DNA from: Xenophilus sp. E41
GTDB taxonomy: Bacteria; Pseudomonadota; Gammaproteobacteria; Burkholderiales; Burkholderiaceae_C
NCBI RefSeq assembly: GCF_003671765.1
Contig: NZ_QPIB01000008.1
Location: forward strand, 578,157-616,132
Reading direction: 5' to 3'
Length of the DNA stretch: 37,976 nt
Shown: one piece after another, positions 9,792 to 17,810 of the stretch
How the letters are laid out: each line of letters starts with the position of its first letter
Position numbering within the stretch: the stretch's first letter is position 1
Notes under the pieces: generated by a model
What the model was told of the DNA's origin: nothing
Databases searched by the model: none
What the model saw: the letters and a program-made list of their open reading frames with translations, nothing else
Made by a program: the position numbers and the translations under genes

Positions 9792-10769
9792 GTGCGCACC
9801 CTCGTGCAACTGACACTGGACCTTTTCGACGGGCTGCGCGAGGCGGCTCCGCCCGCCGCGCCACCACCGACGCGTTCCAGGAAAAAGAAGGCCGCGGCGC
9901 CCGTCCCGCCTGCCCAGAGTGCTCCTGAAAAGATAGCGAACGACCTGCCGCCACTGCTGCCGGTGACCCCGGCGCTGCCGCCCATGTCGCTGCCCGACGC
10001 GCTGGCACCGGCACGCTTCGCACACCCGCGCGCCAACCGCGAGGTGCGCCTGGGCCATGCGCAGGTGGCCTACGAATTCGCGCGCGGTCAGCGCCGCACC
10101 ATCGGTTTTCTGGTCGGGGTGGACGGCCTCACGGTGCGCGCGCCGCGCTGGGTGGCGCTGCGCGACGTCGACGCGGCCCTGCAGGAGAAGTCGGCCTGGA
10201 TCCTGCGCAAGCTGGTCGAGGTGCAGCAGCGCGATGCGCAGCAGCAGGCGGGCCGCATCGAATGGCGCGACGGCGCGATGCTGCCCTTCCTGGGTCAGCC
10301 GGTGCAGTTGCGCATCGACCCGGGCCACCGCTTCGAGGGCGTGGGCGCGGTGCTCGACGCCACCGAGGGCGACGGCCCGGCGGTGCTGCGCCTGGCGATC
10401 GCCCACAACGCCGATGCCTCGCAGATCCGCGACGCCGCGCAGGCCTGGCTCATGCGCCAGGCGCGCAGCGTCTTCCTCGAGCGGCTGGAGCATTTCGCGC
10501 CGCAGCTGGGCGTGCGCTGGACCAAGCTCTCGCTCTCCAACGCCGCCACGCGATGGGGCAGCGCCAGCGCCGACGGCTCCATCCGGCTCAACTGGCGGCT
10601 GGTGCACTTCCGGCTCGACATCGTCGACTACGTGGTGGTGCACGAGCTGGCCCACCTGCGCGTGATGGACCACAGCCCGCGCTTCTGGGACCAGGTCGAG
10701 CGCGTGCTGCCCGACTACGCCCAGCGCCGCAAGGTGCTCAAGGACGAGCCCGCGCCGCGCTGGAACTGA
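9792..10769 (+). CDS. YgjP-like M48-type zinc metallopeptidase
   Basis: A 325-residue protein of the YgjP/UPF0758-like metallopeptidase group that is often annotated as M48 or DUF45. The zinc site is VVHELAHLRVMDHSPRFW, with HELAH and a third His seven residues further on, followed by the typical FW pair. Preceding LSNAATRWGSAS and IRLNWRLV segments are also family hallmarks. The first 75 residues are a Pro/Ala/Lys-rich linker with no domain. It begins with GTG at 9792, with a GGAG at 9783-9786. No signal peptide is visible, so the protein is probably cytosolic; its substrate is unknown. It is the last gene of the glyQ-plsC run. Part of the linker-coding DNA (about 9916-9940) resembles a dispersed intergenic repeat. 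Confidence 0.88.
   Translation: MRTLVQLTLDLFDGLREAAPPAAPPPTRSRKKKAAAPVPPAQSAPEKIANDLPPLLPVTPALPPMSLPDALAPARFAHPRANREVRLGHAQVAYEFARGQRRTIGFLVGVDGLTVRAPRWVALRDVDAALQEKSAWILRKLVEVQQRDAQQQAGRIEWRDGAMLPFLGQPVQLRIDPGHRFEGVGAVLDATEGDGPAVLRLAIAHNADASQIRDAAQAWLMRQARSVFLERLEHFAPQLGVRWTKLSLSNAATRWGSASADGSIRLNWRLVHFRLDIVDYVVVHELAHLRVMDHSPRFWDQVERVLPDYAQRRKVLKDEPAPRWN
9916..9940 (+). repeat. possible dispersed-repeat remnant inside a coding linker
   Basis: The sequence around GCTCCTGAAAAGATAGCG resembles the AGCTATCGAAAACATAGCG end of the intergenic repeat at 21151-21212. It falls inside the disordered Pro/Ala linker of the metallopeptidase gene, where an insertion would be tolerated. The similarity is short and could be chance. 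Confidence 0.3.
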
Positions 10770-10784
10770 AGCGGCCGCCCGGCG

Positions 10785-11939
10785 TCAGGCGGTGGGGTAG
10801 GTCCCCGGCAGCAGGATGCTGCGGTCGACGTTCTGGAGGTTCGTGTGGCCACAGAAGGCCATGGTCACGTCCAGTTCCTTGTGGATGATCTGCAGCGCCT
10901 TGGTCACGCCGGCCTCGCCCATGGCGCCCAGGCCGTAGGCCATGGCGCGGCCGATCATGGTGCCGCGCGCACCCAGGGCCCAGGCCTTGAGCACGTCCTG
11001 GCCGCTGCGGATGCCGCCGTCCATCCACACCTCCAGCCGGTGACCCACCGCCTCGACGATGGCCGGCAGCGCCGAGATGCTCGAGGGCGCGCCGTCGAGC
11101 TGTCGGCCGCCGTGGTTGCTCACCACGATCGCATCGGCGCCCACGTCGGCCGCGAGGCGCGCGTCCTCCTCGACCATGATGCCCTTGAGGATGAGCTTGC
11201 CGCCCCACTGCTGCTTGACCCATTCGATGTCGGCCCACGACAGGCGCGGATCGAACTGCTCGTTGGTCCACGCGGCCAGCGAGCTCATGTCGCTCACGCC
11301 CTTCACGTGGCCCACCAGGTTGCGGAAGGTCCGGCGCTTGGTGCCGGCCATGCCCAGGCACCAGGCCGGCTTGGTCATGAGGTTGAGGATGTTCTTGAGC
11401 GTCGGCCGCGGCGGCGCGGTGAGGCCGTTCTTCAGGTCCTTGTGGCGCTGGCCGATCACCTGCAGGTCGAGCGTGAGCACCAGCGCGCTGCATTGGGCCA
11501 CCTTGCAGCGATCGATCATGCGGGCCATGGCGTCGCGGTCGCGCATCATGTACAGCTGGAACCAGAAGGGCGCCGTGGTGTTCTGCGCGATGTCCTCGAT
11601 CGAGCAGATGCTCATCGTCGACAGGGTGAAGGGGATGCCGAACTTCTCGGCCGCGCGCGCTGCGTGGATCTCGCCGTCGGCATGCTGCATGCCGGTGAGG
11701 CCCACCGGCGCGATGGCCACCGGCATCGTCGCCGCCTGGCCGACCATCGTGGTGGCCGTCGTGCGGTTCTCCATGTTCACGGCCACGCGCTGGCGCAGCT
11801 TGATCGTCTGGAAGTCGGCCTCGTTGGCGCGGTAGGTGCCTTCGGTCCACGAGCCGGAATCGGCGTAGTCGTAGAACATGCGCGGCACGCGCTTTTCGGC
11901 CTGCACGCGCAGGTCCTCGATGGTGGTGATCACGGTCAT
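10785..11939 (-). CDS. FMN-dependent alpha-hydroxy-acid oxidoreductase (LldD family)
   Basis: A 384-residue TIM-barrel flavoenzyme of the lactate dehydrogenase/glycolate oxidase family, oxidising an L-2-hydroxy acid to the 2-oxo acid. Substrate and FMN residues are in place: FYDYADSGSW (Tyr23), FQLYMMRDR (Tyr130), LKGI (Lys252), the active-site SNHGGRQLDG (His276, Arg279), and DGGIRSGQDV for the FMN phosphate. The 150s segment TLDLQVIGQRHKDLKNG differs from the TVDTPVLGRRERD form of classical LldD, which places it in a distinct subgroup of unknown substrate. The chosen ATG precedes the usual N-terminal helix; the frame upstream is low-complexity. A LysR gene lies 163 bp upstream in the same direction and may regulate it. 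Confidence 0.92.
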   Translation of the reverse strand: MTVITTIEDLRVQAEKRVPRMFYDYADSGSWTEGTYRANEADFQTIKLRQRVAVNMENRTTATTMVGQAATMPVAIAPVGLTGMQHADGEIHAARAAEKFGIPFTLSTMSICSIEDIAQNTTAPFWFQLYMMRDRDAMARMIDRCKVAQCSALVLTLDLQVIGQRHKDLKNGLTAPPRPTLKNILNLMTKPAWCLGMAGTKRRTFRNLVGHVKGVSDMSSLAAWTNEQFDPRLSWADIEWVKQQWGGKLILKGIMVEEDARLAADVGADAIVVSNHGGRQLDGAPSSISALPAIVEAVGHRLEVWMDGGIRSGQDVLKAWALGARGTMIGRAMAYGLGAMGEAGVTKALQIIHKELDVTMAFCGHTNLQNVDRSILLPGTYPTA

Positions 11940-12102
11940 GGCGGGGATTGTCTCCGTTGCCCGTCGGGCGGGCGGTGCACTGGGAGGCGGGGGCTGCCTG
12001 CGTCCAGGATGGACTCTAGGTCCGGCGCCCACGTCGGTGGATGAAATCCGGCGGCCCGCCGCTTGAAAGTTTTTCAGGCCGGGCGCGCCGGCCCCCGGCC
12101 GA

Positions 12103-13011
12103 TCAGCGCAGCGCCTGGCGCAGCCAGTCGACGAAGGCCGCGCACTCCCAGCGCTCCAGCGTGCCCGGCTTCCAGCACAGGAAGTAGTCGTGCGGCGAAC
12201 GCACGCTGCGCCGCGACAGGCGCACCAGCCGGCCGCTGTCGAGCCAGCTCTGGCCGAGCTTGAGCCGCATCAGCGCCACGCCGAAGCCGGCCACCGCGGC
12301 ATCGAGCACCAGGCCCAGGTCGTTGAACTGGTTGCCCGAGGCAGGCTCCGGCAGGCCGATGCCGCAGGCACGGAACCAGGTGCGCCAGGGCTCCAGCGGC
12401 GAACGGATGAGGTGGGCGCGTGCCACCGACTCGGCGCTCTCGAAGCCGTCGTCGAAGGGGCCGGCCTCGCGCAGGTACTCGGGGCTGCACACGGGGCACA
12501 CCTCGTCCGACAGCAGATGCATCGACTCGCGGTCGGGGAAGGGGCCGGTCCCGAAGCGCAGCTCGATGTCGGCCTCCTCGGCCGTCACGTGGTGGATCGG
12601 GATCGCCACCTGCAGCATCAGCTCGATGTCGGGGTAGGCGTGGCGAAACAGCGCCAGCCGCGGCAGCAGCAGCTGGCGCGAGAAGGTGGGCGTGACGGCC
12701 ACCCGCAGCCGCACCGGCGCCGGCCCCTTGCCCGATGCGGCGGACGGATGGTCCTGCAGCGCCGCGAGTGCCTCGCGCACGCGCGCCAGGTAGGCCGCGC
12801 CTTCGGGGGAGGGCACCCAGTCGCCGCGGCCGGAGAAGAGTTTGAGGCCCAGCTGCGCCTCGAGCTGGCGGATGCGGTGGCTCACCGCGCTGGGCGTCAC
12901 GTTCAGCGCATCGGCGGCCTGCGTCATGCTGCGCAGCCGTGCCACGGCCTCGAAGGCCAGCAGGGCCTGGATCGGCGGGATGCGAGGGGGCGGTGCGCTC
13001 ATGGGCCGCAT
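12103..13011 (-). CDS. LysR family regulator, GcvA-like
   Basis: A 302-residue LysR-type transcriptional regulator. The winged helix-turn-helix occupies about residues 13-70 (IQALLAFEAVARLRSMTQAA, then TPSAVSHRIRQLE). The remainder is the periplasmic-binding-like effector domain, with RVAVTPTFSRQLLLPRL at its start. The sequence style matches GcvA/AmpR-type members. The ATG at 13009-13011 has an AAGGGG ribosome-binding site 8 nt upstream; an in-frame ATG three codons later (13002) is an alternative. It lies between the hydroxy-acid oxidase and SDR genes, all on the minus strand, so either may be its target. A palindrome in the 123-bp upstream gap (13091-13108) is a candidate site. Confidence 0.9.
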   Translation of the reverse strand: MRPMSAPPPRIPPIQALLAFEAVARLRSMTQAADALNVTPSAVSHRIRQLEAQLGLKLFSGRGDWVPSPEGAAYLARVREALAALQDHPSAASGKGPAPVRLRVAVTPTFSRQLLLPRLALFRHAYPDIELMLQVAIPIHHVTAEEADIELRFGTGPFPDRESMHLLSDEVCPVCSPEYLREAGPFDDGFESAESVARAHLIRSPLEPWRTWFRACGIGLPEPASGNQFNDLGLVLDAAVAGFGVALMRLKLGQSWLDSGRLVRLSRRSVRSPHDYFLCWKPGTLERWECAAFVDWLRQALR

Positions 13012-13090
13012 TGTGGCGGCCCCTTGGCGCGCTGCGGTGCGAAAGTGCAATCGGCCCGCAGCGCCCGCCAACCGGGCGCCGCGGCCGAAT

Positions 13091-13108
13091 TCGTCACGAT
13101 CGTTACGA
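13091..13108. promoter_or_regulatory. near-perfect palindrome upstream of the LysR gene
   Basis: TCGTCACGATCGTTACGA is an 18-bp palindrome with one mismatched pair, centred on CGATCG, in the gap between the SDR stop and the LysR start. It does not show the T-N11-A spacing usual for LysR sites. It could be an operator for LysR autoregulation or another factor's site. Confidence 0.35.
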
Positions 13109-13134
13109 CCTCCCGCAGCCTGCGGGCGGGACGC

Positions 13135-13905
13135 TCAGCGCCCCCAGGCGCAGCCGCCGTCGACCACCAGCGTCGAGCCGACCACGTAGTCACCCGCGCG
13201 CGAAGCGAGGTAGACGGCCGCGCCGGCCATGTCCTCGGTGCTGCCGATGCGGCCCAGCGGCACGCGCTCGGCCACCTCGTCGCCGTGGTCGCGCGCGTCC
13301 TTGTTCATGTCCGACGCGAAGGGGCCGGGGGCGATCGCGCTCACCACGATGCGCTCGGGCGCCAGGCGCAGCGCCATGCGCTTGGTCAGGTGGATCAGGC
13401 CGGCCTTGCTGGCGGCGTAGGAGTAGGTCTCCCACGGGTTGACCGAGATGCCGTCGATGGAGGCGATGTGGATCACCTTGGCCAGGTGGTCGGTGGCAGC
13501 CTTCTTGAGCATCGGCGTGAGCGCCTGCGTGAGGAAGAAGGGGGTCTTCATGTTGAGGTCGGTGACCTTGTCCCAGCCGCTTTCCGGGAACTCGTCGTAG
13601 GGTGCGCCCCAGGCGGCGCCGGCGTTGTTGACCAGGATGTCGAGCGAGTCCTCGTGCTTCGCATAGGCATCGACCAGGCCGCGGATGCCTTCCATGGTCG
13701 ACACGTCCGCCGGCAGCGAGACGCAATGGCCGAGGGCCGACAGTTCCTTGGCCGTCTGGTCGCAGGCCGCCGCCTTGCGCGCCGAGATGTAGACGCGCGC
13801 GCCGGCTGCGAGGTAGCCCTCGGCGATCATGCGGCCGATGCCGCGCGAACCGCCGGTGATGAGGGCGGTGCGGCCCTTGAGCGAGAAGAGCTGGTTCATG
13901 TCCAT
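13135..13905 (-). CDS. RhlG-like short-chain dehydrogenase/reductase
   Basis: A 256-residue classical SDR. The Rossmann motif TGGSRGIG spans 17-24, NNAG is at 93-96, Asn118 is in the DLNMK segment, and the catalytic Ser149 with Tyr163 and Lys167 (YSYAASK) are present. The family-specific stretches ARVYISARK, AAWGAPYDEFPESGWDKV and IAPGPFASDMNKDARDH resemble RhlG and its many NADP-dependent homologues, whose true substrates are mostly unknown. The ATG at 13903-13905 has an AGGAGA ribosome-binding site 7 nt upstream. It sits 96 nt downstream of the kinase gene and may be transcribed with it. Assigning it to rhamnolipid synthesis would not be justified. Confidence 0.92.
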   Translation of the reverse strand: MDMNQLFSLKGRTALITGGSRGIGRMIAEGYLAAGARVYISARKAAACDQTAKELSALGHCVSLPADVSTMEGIRGLVDAYAKHEDSLDILVNNAGAAWGAPYDEFPESGWDKVTDLNMKTPFFLTQALTPMLKKAATDHLAKVIHIASIDGISVNPWETYSYAASKAGLIHLTKRMALRLAPERIVVSAIAPGPFASDMNKDARDHGDEVAERVPLGRIGSTEDMAGAAVYLASRAGDYVVGSTLVVDGGCAWGR

Positions 13906-14001
13906 GGATGTCTCCTGAAGGTGGGATGCACGCCGGTGGCGGCGTTCGCGGCGCAGCTTAAGCGGCGTGCGGGCCGCCCGGCGTCGCGCAGGCGCCAGCC
14001 T

Positions 14002-15324
14002 TCAGGGCGCCAACCGGGCGTGGACCTGCGCCATCGTCGGCCGCGCGGCTGGGTCGGCCTGCAGACAGGCGTCGCGCAGCGCGGCCAGGTCGGCGAGCGG
14101 GTCCGCCGCGTCGGCATGGGCGACCAGTTCCTCCAGCAGGCAGCCGAAGGCTCGCAACTCGGTGCGTTGCGCCGCCGGCGCGAGGGCCTCGGGCAGCAGC
14201 GCGGCGGCGCCGAAGTCGCCCAGCAGCGCCTCGCCGGGGCGCCACAGGATGTTGTGGGCGTAGAGGTCGCCATGCACCATGCCGCGCGCATGCAGGTGCG
14301 CCACGGCGGCGGCGATGTCGCGAGCGATCGCGCGCGCCGTGGCATGGGGCAGGCGCAGGTCTTCGGCGTACACGTCGCGCGTGCAGCTGGCGAAGCTCGG
14401 CGGGCCGGCAAGGTTGCGCCAGTCGGGGCCGATGCGCTCGAGCACCAGGCCGTCCGTGCCCGCGGGATGGCCGGCCAGGCGGCCGCGCACGCGCACGGTG
14501 TGCGGGGCAGCGCCGGCAGCCAGGCTGGCCGCCATTTCGCTGAGCGGCCAGCCGTCGCTCGTGACCTCGCCCTTGAAAAGCTTCACGGCGACAGCCGATT
14601 CGCCGGCCGCGTCCCGGTGTTGCGCCGCGTGGATGACGCCCGAGGCGCCTTCGCCGAGTCGCTCGCCGAGCGAGAGTTCGGCCCAGGGCACGGCGGCAAT
14701 GGGCGTGTCGGACAGTGCAGCCGCTTCCAGCGCGGCATTGAACGGATTGCCCGCGCAGGCCAGCCAGGCCAGGCGCGGCAGCCCGCCGAGCCAGTCGGGC
14801 AGCGCCGCGAAACGGTTCGCCGACAGGCGCAGCAGCTCCAGCCGCTCGCAGCCGGCCAGCGATGCGGGCAGAGCGGTGAGGCGGTTGCCGGCGAGCATCA
14901 GCTTCTGCATGCGCGTGCAATGTCCGAGCGTGTCGGGCAGCGCCTCGATGGCGTTGTCGGTCAGGATCAGCCAGCGCAGCGCGTGGCCTTCGGCAAAGCA
15001 GGCGGCCGGCACGTGCGCGATGCGGTTGGCCTTGAAGCCCACCATCTCCAGCTGCGCGCAGGCACCGAGCGCGGCCGGCAGTTCGGTGAAGGCGTTGTCG
15101 GAGGCAAAGAGGATGCGCAGGCGGTGCAGCCGGTGCAGGTCCTCAGGCAGCGCGCTCAGCCGGTTGCCGGAAAGGTCCAGCACTTCGAGCGTGTTGGCGA
15201 GCGCGTAGACCTCGGGCGGCAGTTCGGCCAGTCCGGCACCGCGCAGGTCCAGGCGCTGCGCACCCGCCAGGCCGCCGGCCCGCAGTGCGGCGAGCGCCTC
15301 CTGTCCGGCGGGCGTGGCGCTCAT
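14002..15324 (-). CDS. leucine-rich repeat / protein kinase-like fusion
   Basis: A 440-residue two-domain protein. Residues 22-195 hold about seven leucine-rich repeats of the LxxLDLSxNxLxxLP type. A kinase-like domain follows from about 217: glycine loop GEGASG (225-229), VAIK-type lysine Lys248, a catalytic loop reading HGDLYAHN (351-358) and a metal-binding DFG (370-372). The catalytic loop lacks the Arg of HRD and the usual Lys two residues on, resembling ABC1/aminoglycoside-kinase-type loops. There is no signal peptide or membrane helix. Its ATG overlaps the stop of the upstream metallo-beta-lactamase gene (ATGA, 15321-15324), showing coupling. Similar LRR-kinase fusions occur in Burkholderiales and Pseudomonas, with unknown targets. 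Confidence 0.88.
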   Translation of the reverse strand: MSATPAGQEALAALRAGGLAGAQRLDLRGAGLAELPPEVYALANTLEVLDLSGNRLSALPEDLHRLHRLRILFASDNAFTELPAALGACAQLEMVGFKANRIAHVPAACFAEGHALRWLILTDNAIEALPDTLGHCTRMQKLMLAGNRLTALPASLAGCERLELLRLSANRFAALPDWLGGLPRLAWLACAGNPFNAALEAAALSDTPIAAVPWAELSLGERLGEGASGVIHAAQHRDAAGESAVAVKLFKGEVTSDGWPLSEMAASLAAGAAPHTVRVRGRLAGHPAGTDGLVLERIGPDWRNLAGPPSFASCTRDVYAEDLRLPHATARAIARDIAAAVAHLHARGMVHGDLYAHNILWRPGEALLGDFGAAALLPEALAPAAQRTELRAFGCLLEELVAHADAADPLADLAALRDACLQADPAARPTMAQVHARLAP

Positions 15325-16382
15325 GCGGCGGCGCTGAAGCGGTACACGCCGTCCTCGCCCTTGCGCCGCTGCAGCTGGCCGCCGAACCACAGCAGGTGCA
15401 GGTGGGCGATGGTCTCGCCCAGCGCGAAGGTCATCTGGTGCAGGTCGAGTTCGCGCTTGAAGAGGATGGGCAGCGCTTCGGCCGCCGTGTGCGGCTTCTG
15501 CGTGCAGGCGGCCAGCAGCTCGGCCAGGCGGTCGCGGTGGTGCTCCTGCAGCTGCTCGACGCGGCGGTGGATGCCGGTGAAAGGCTTGCCGTGCGAAGGC
15601 AGGCCCAGCGTGTCGCCCGGCAGCTCCATGAACTTCACGATGCTGTCGAGGAAGAGCTTGAGCGAGTTCGCCTCCGGCTCGCCGGCATGCACGCTCACGT
15701 TGGTGGAGATGCGCGGCAGCATCATGTCGCCGCCCAGCAGGGCCTTGAGTTCACCGCAATAGAGTGCGATGTGCTCGGGCGCGTGGCCGTAGCCCACGAT
15801 GCAGCGCCAGTCGCGCCCGCCGATGCGCACGACGTCGCCGTCGAGCAGGCGCACGAAGCGCTCGGGCACGGCCGGCACCATGTTCCTGTAGTAGCTGGTG
15901 CGGGCGCGGATCTTGGCGACCGCCTCGGGGTCGGTGAGGCCGTGCATGGCGAAGAAGTCGGCCGCCGCGTCGCCGCCGGCCAGCGTGTCGCCGGCCTGGG
16001 TGAGCACGCGCGCCACGTGGTAGTCGGTGGAGCTGATCCACAAGGGAGCATTCCAGCGCGTGCACAGCCAGTCGGCCAGGCCGATGTGGTCCGGGTGCAT
16101 GTGGGTGACAATGACGCGCAGGATCGGCAGGCCCTGCAGCTGCGTGGCGAAGATCTGCTCCCACTGCGCCTGCGCCTCGGGGCGCGCGATGCAGCAGTCG
16201 ACCACCGTCCAGCCCTCGACGCCGTCGATGGTGTCGCGCAGCAGCCAGAGGTTGATGTGGTCGAGCGCGAAGGGCAGGGCCATGCGGATCCAGCGCACGC
16301 CGGGCAGCACCTCGATGGTTTCGCCGATGGCGGGGAGCGTGTCGCCCAGCGGATAGTGGAGTTCGCGTTCGAGGAGGTTCAT
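15321..16382 (-). CDS. metallo-beta-lactamase fold hydrolase
   Basis: A 353-residue metallo-beta-lactamase-superfamily hydrolase. The metal signature THMHPDHIG gives His94, His96, Asp98 and His99; further ligands are in GYGHAPEHIALY, GGDMMLPR and SHGKPF, the order found in glyoxalase-II-like members. The C-terminal region (about 290-340) is a helical extension seen in the MBL proteins next to acyl-CoA genes in betaproteobacteria. No signal peptide. The ATG at 16380-16382 lacks a strong ribosome-binding site but the N-terminus looks complete. It diverges from a MerR gene across a region containing a perfect 20-bp palindrome, and is coupled to the LRR-kinase gene downstream. A thioester hydrolase role is plausible but unproven. 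Confidence 0.88.
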   Translation of the reverse strand: MNLLERELHYPLGDTLPAIGETIEVLPGVRWIRMALPFALDHINLWLLRDTIDGVEGWTVVDCCIARPEAQAQWEQIFATQLQGLPILRVIVTHMHPDHIGLADWLCTRWNAPLWISSTDYHVARVLTQAGDTLAGGDAAADFFAMHGLTDPEAVAKIRARTSYYRNMVPAVPERFVRLLDGDVVRIGGRDWRCIVGYGHAPEHIALYCGELKALLGGDMMLPRISTNVSVHAGEPEANSLKLFLDSIVKFMELPGDTLGLPSHGKPFTGIHRRVEQLQEHHRDRLAELLAACTQKPHTAAEALPILFKRELDLHQMTFALGETIAHLHLLWFGGQLQRRKGEDGVYRFSAAA

Positions 16383-16463
16383 CGGGGAGCCGATCGCTGT
16401 GGGGTGCAGGCCGCGCGCTGCAACGACGTCGCGTTGTCGCAGGCGGCCGGATTCGGGTACGAT

Positions 16464-16483
16464 TGACGTTTACGTAAACGTCA
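16464..16483. promoter_or_regulatory. perfect 20-bp palindrome, likely MerR operator
   Basis: TGACGTTTACGTAAACGTCA is a perfect palindrome located 80-100 bp upstream of both divergent genes (MBL hydrolase and MerR). MerR proteins bind dyads of this size within promoters, and a TTGACG -35-like hexamer overlaps its left end (16463-16468). From memory it resembles operators reported for LiuR-type MerR regulators of branched-chain amino-acid and acyl-CoA breakdown. Confidence 0.7.
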
Positions 16484-16561
16484 TCAGGCGAGCCTCATTG
16501 TAGGCACCTGCCGCCGTCCGCGTTGTCGCGTCGGCTACCCGACGCCAAGGCCCCTTCACCG

Positions 16562-17035
16562 ATGCCCGCCCAGACCTTCACCATCAGCGAGCTTGCCAAG
16601 GAGTTCGACCTCACGACGCGGGCGATCCGCTTCTACGAGGACATGGGGCTCATCACGCCGGAGCGCGCCGGCCTGCAGCGGGTGTACAGCGCGCGCGACC
16701 GCGCGCGGCTGCTGCTCACGCTGCGCGCCAAGCGCCTGGGCCTGAGCCTGACCGAGGCCAAGGCCATCCTCGACATGTACGACAGCCCGCGCGACACCGT
16801 GCCGCAGCTGGAGGAGTTCCTGCGCGTGCTGGGCGAGCACCGCGCCCAGCTCGAGGCGCAGATGGCCGAGCTGCAGGCCAACCTGGTCGAGGTGCGGGCA
16901 CAGGAGGCGCAGGCACGCGCCGTGCTCGCCCGGGCACGCAAGGGCACCCCGGCGCGCACCTCGCCGGCTTCCGCCGCCGCCAAGCCGGCCCGCAAGAGTC
17001 GAAGGAGCCCGTCCGAAAGCGCCGCTGCGCGCTGA
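16562..17035 (+). CDS. MerR family regulator, LiuR-like
   Basis: A 157-residue MerR-type regulator. Residues 4-70 form the winged helix-turn-helix: FTISELAKEFDLTTRAIRFY, then EDMGLITPERAGLQRVYSARD and an RLLLTLRAKRLGLSLTEAK stretch. A coiled-coil dimerisation helix (about 80-125) follows, then an Ala/Lys/Arg-rich tail. There are no cysteines, so this is not a metal or redox sensor; that is consistent with the LiuR group, which senses organic acyl compounds. The start MPAQTF was chosen because the helix-turn-helix begins three residues later; an in-frame ATG at 16523 is less likely. The palindrome at 16464-16483 is the obvious target. Carbonic anhydrase and thiolase genes follow on the same strand. 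Confidence 0.88.
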   Translation: MPAQTFTISELAKEFDLTTRAIRFYEDMGLITPERAGLQRVYSARDRARLLLTLRAKRLGLSLTEAKAILDMYDSPRDTVPQLEEFLRVLGEHRAQLEAQMAELQANLVEVRAQEAQARAVLARARKGTPARTSPASAAAKPARKSRRSPSESAAAR

Positions 17036-17104
17036 CCCTGCCCACGTCCCCTCTTCCCGCCTCCCCGTTCGCCAACCGTCATCCAAATACAGAAAATCGA
17101 CGCC

Positions 17105-17800
17105 ATGACCTCTTCCATCCAAGACCTCTTCGTCCACAACCGTGCCTGGGCGGCCCAGATGGAACGCGATCGCCCGGGCTTCTTCACCAGCCTGGTCAAG
17201 CAGCAGACGCCCAAGTACATGTGGATCGGCTGCTCCGACAGCCGCGTGCCGGCCAACCAGATCACCGGCCTGGACCCGGGCGAGGTGTTCGTGCACCGCA
17301 ACGTCGCCAACGTCGTGGTGCACTCCGACCTCAACGCGCTGTCGGCCATCCAGTTCGCGGTCGACATGCTCAAGGTCGAGGACATCATGGTCGTGGGCCA
17401 CTACGGCTGCGGTGGCGTGAAGGCCGCGCTCGACGGCATCCGCGTCGGCCTGGCCGACAACTGGATCCGCCACATCCAGGACGTGCGCGACCGCCATCAC
17501 GTCATGCTCGAGTCGCTGCCCGAGGAAGTGCGCGCCGATGCGCTGGTCGAACTCAACGTGGCCGAGCAGGTCGTCAACGTCGCGGTGAGCACCGTCATGG
17601 TCGACGCCTGGAGCCGCGGCCAGAAGGTCACCATCCACGGCTGGGCCTTCGGCGTGCACGACGGTTTGCTGCAGGACCTGGGCATCACCGTCGACGGCAG
17701 CAAGCCGCTCGAAGCCATCTACAAGGCAGCCGTCCAGCGCATCCGCCACAAGTGGAGCGCGCCCTCCGAAGCGACGCCGGCGCCGCGCAGCGCGAAGTGA
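17105..17800 (+). CDS. can: beta-class carbonic anhydrase
   Basis: A 231-residue cytosolic zinc enzyme interconverting CO2 and bicarbonate. Zinc ligands and the catalytic dyad are visible: CSDSR (Cys43, Asp45, Arg47) and HYGCGG (His99, Cys102). The ALSAIQFAVDMLKVEDIMVV and WAFGVHDG segments are typical of proteobacterial Can. Length is normal, with a short Ala/Pro tail. No strong ribosome-binding site precedes the ATG, but it fits the family N-terminus. It lies between the MerR and thiolase genes; bicarbonate supply to biotin carboxylases of acyl-CoA breakdown would fit that context. Confidence 0.96.
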   Translation: MTSSIQDLFVHNRAWAAQMERDRPGFFTSLVKQQTPKYMWIGCSDSRVPANQITGLDPGEVFVHRNVANVVVHSDLNALSAIQFAVDMLKVEDIMVVGHYGCGGVKAALDGIRVGLADNWIRHIQDVRDRHHVMLESLPEEVRADALVELNVAEQVVNVAVSTVMVDAWSRGQKVTIHGWAFGVHDGLLQDLGITVDGSKPLEAIYKAAVQRIRHKWSAPSEATPAPRSAK

Positions 17801-17810
17801 CTGCGAACAC

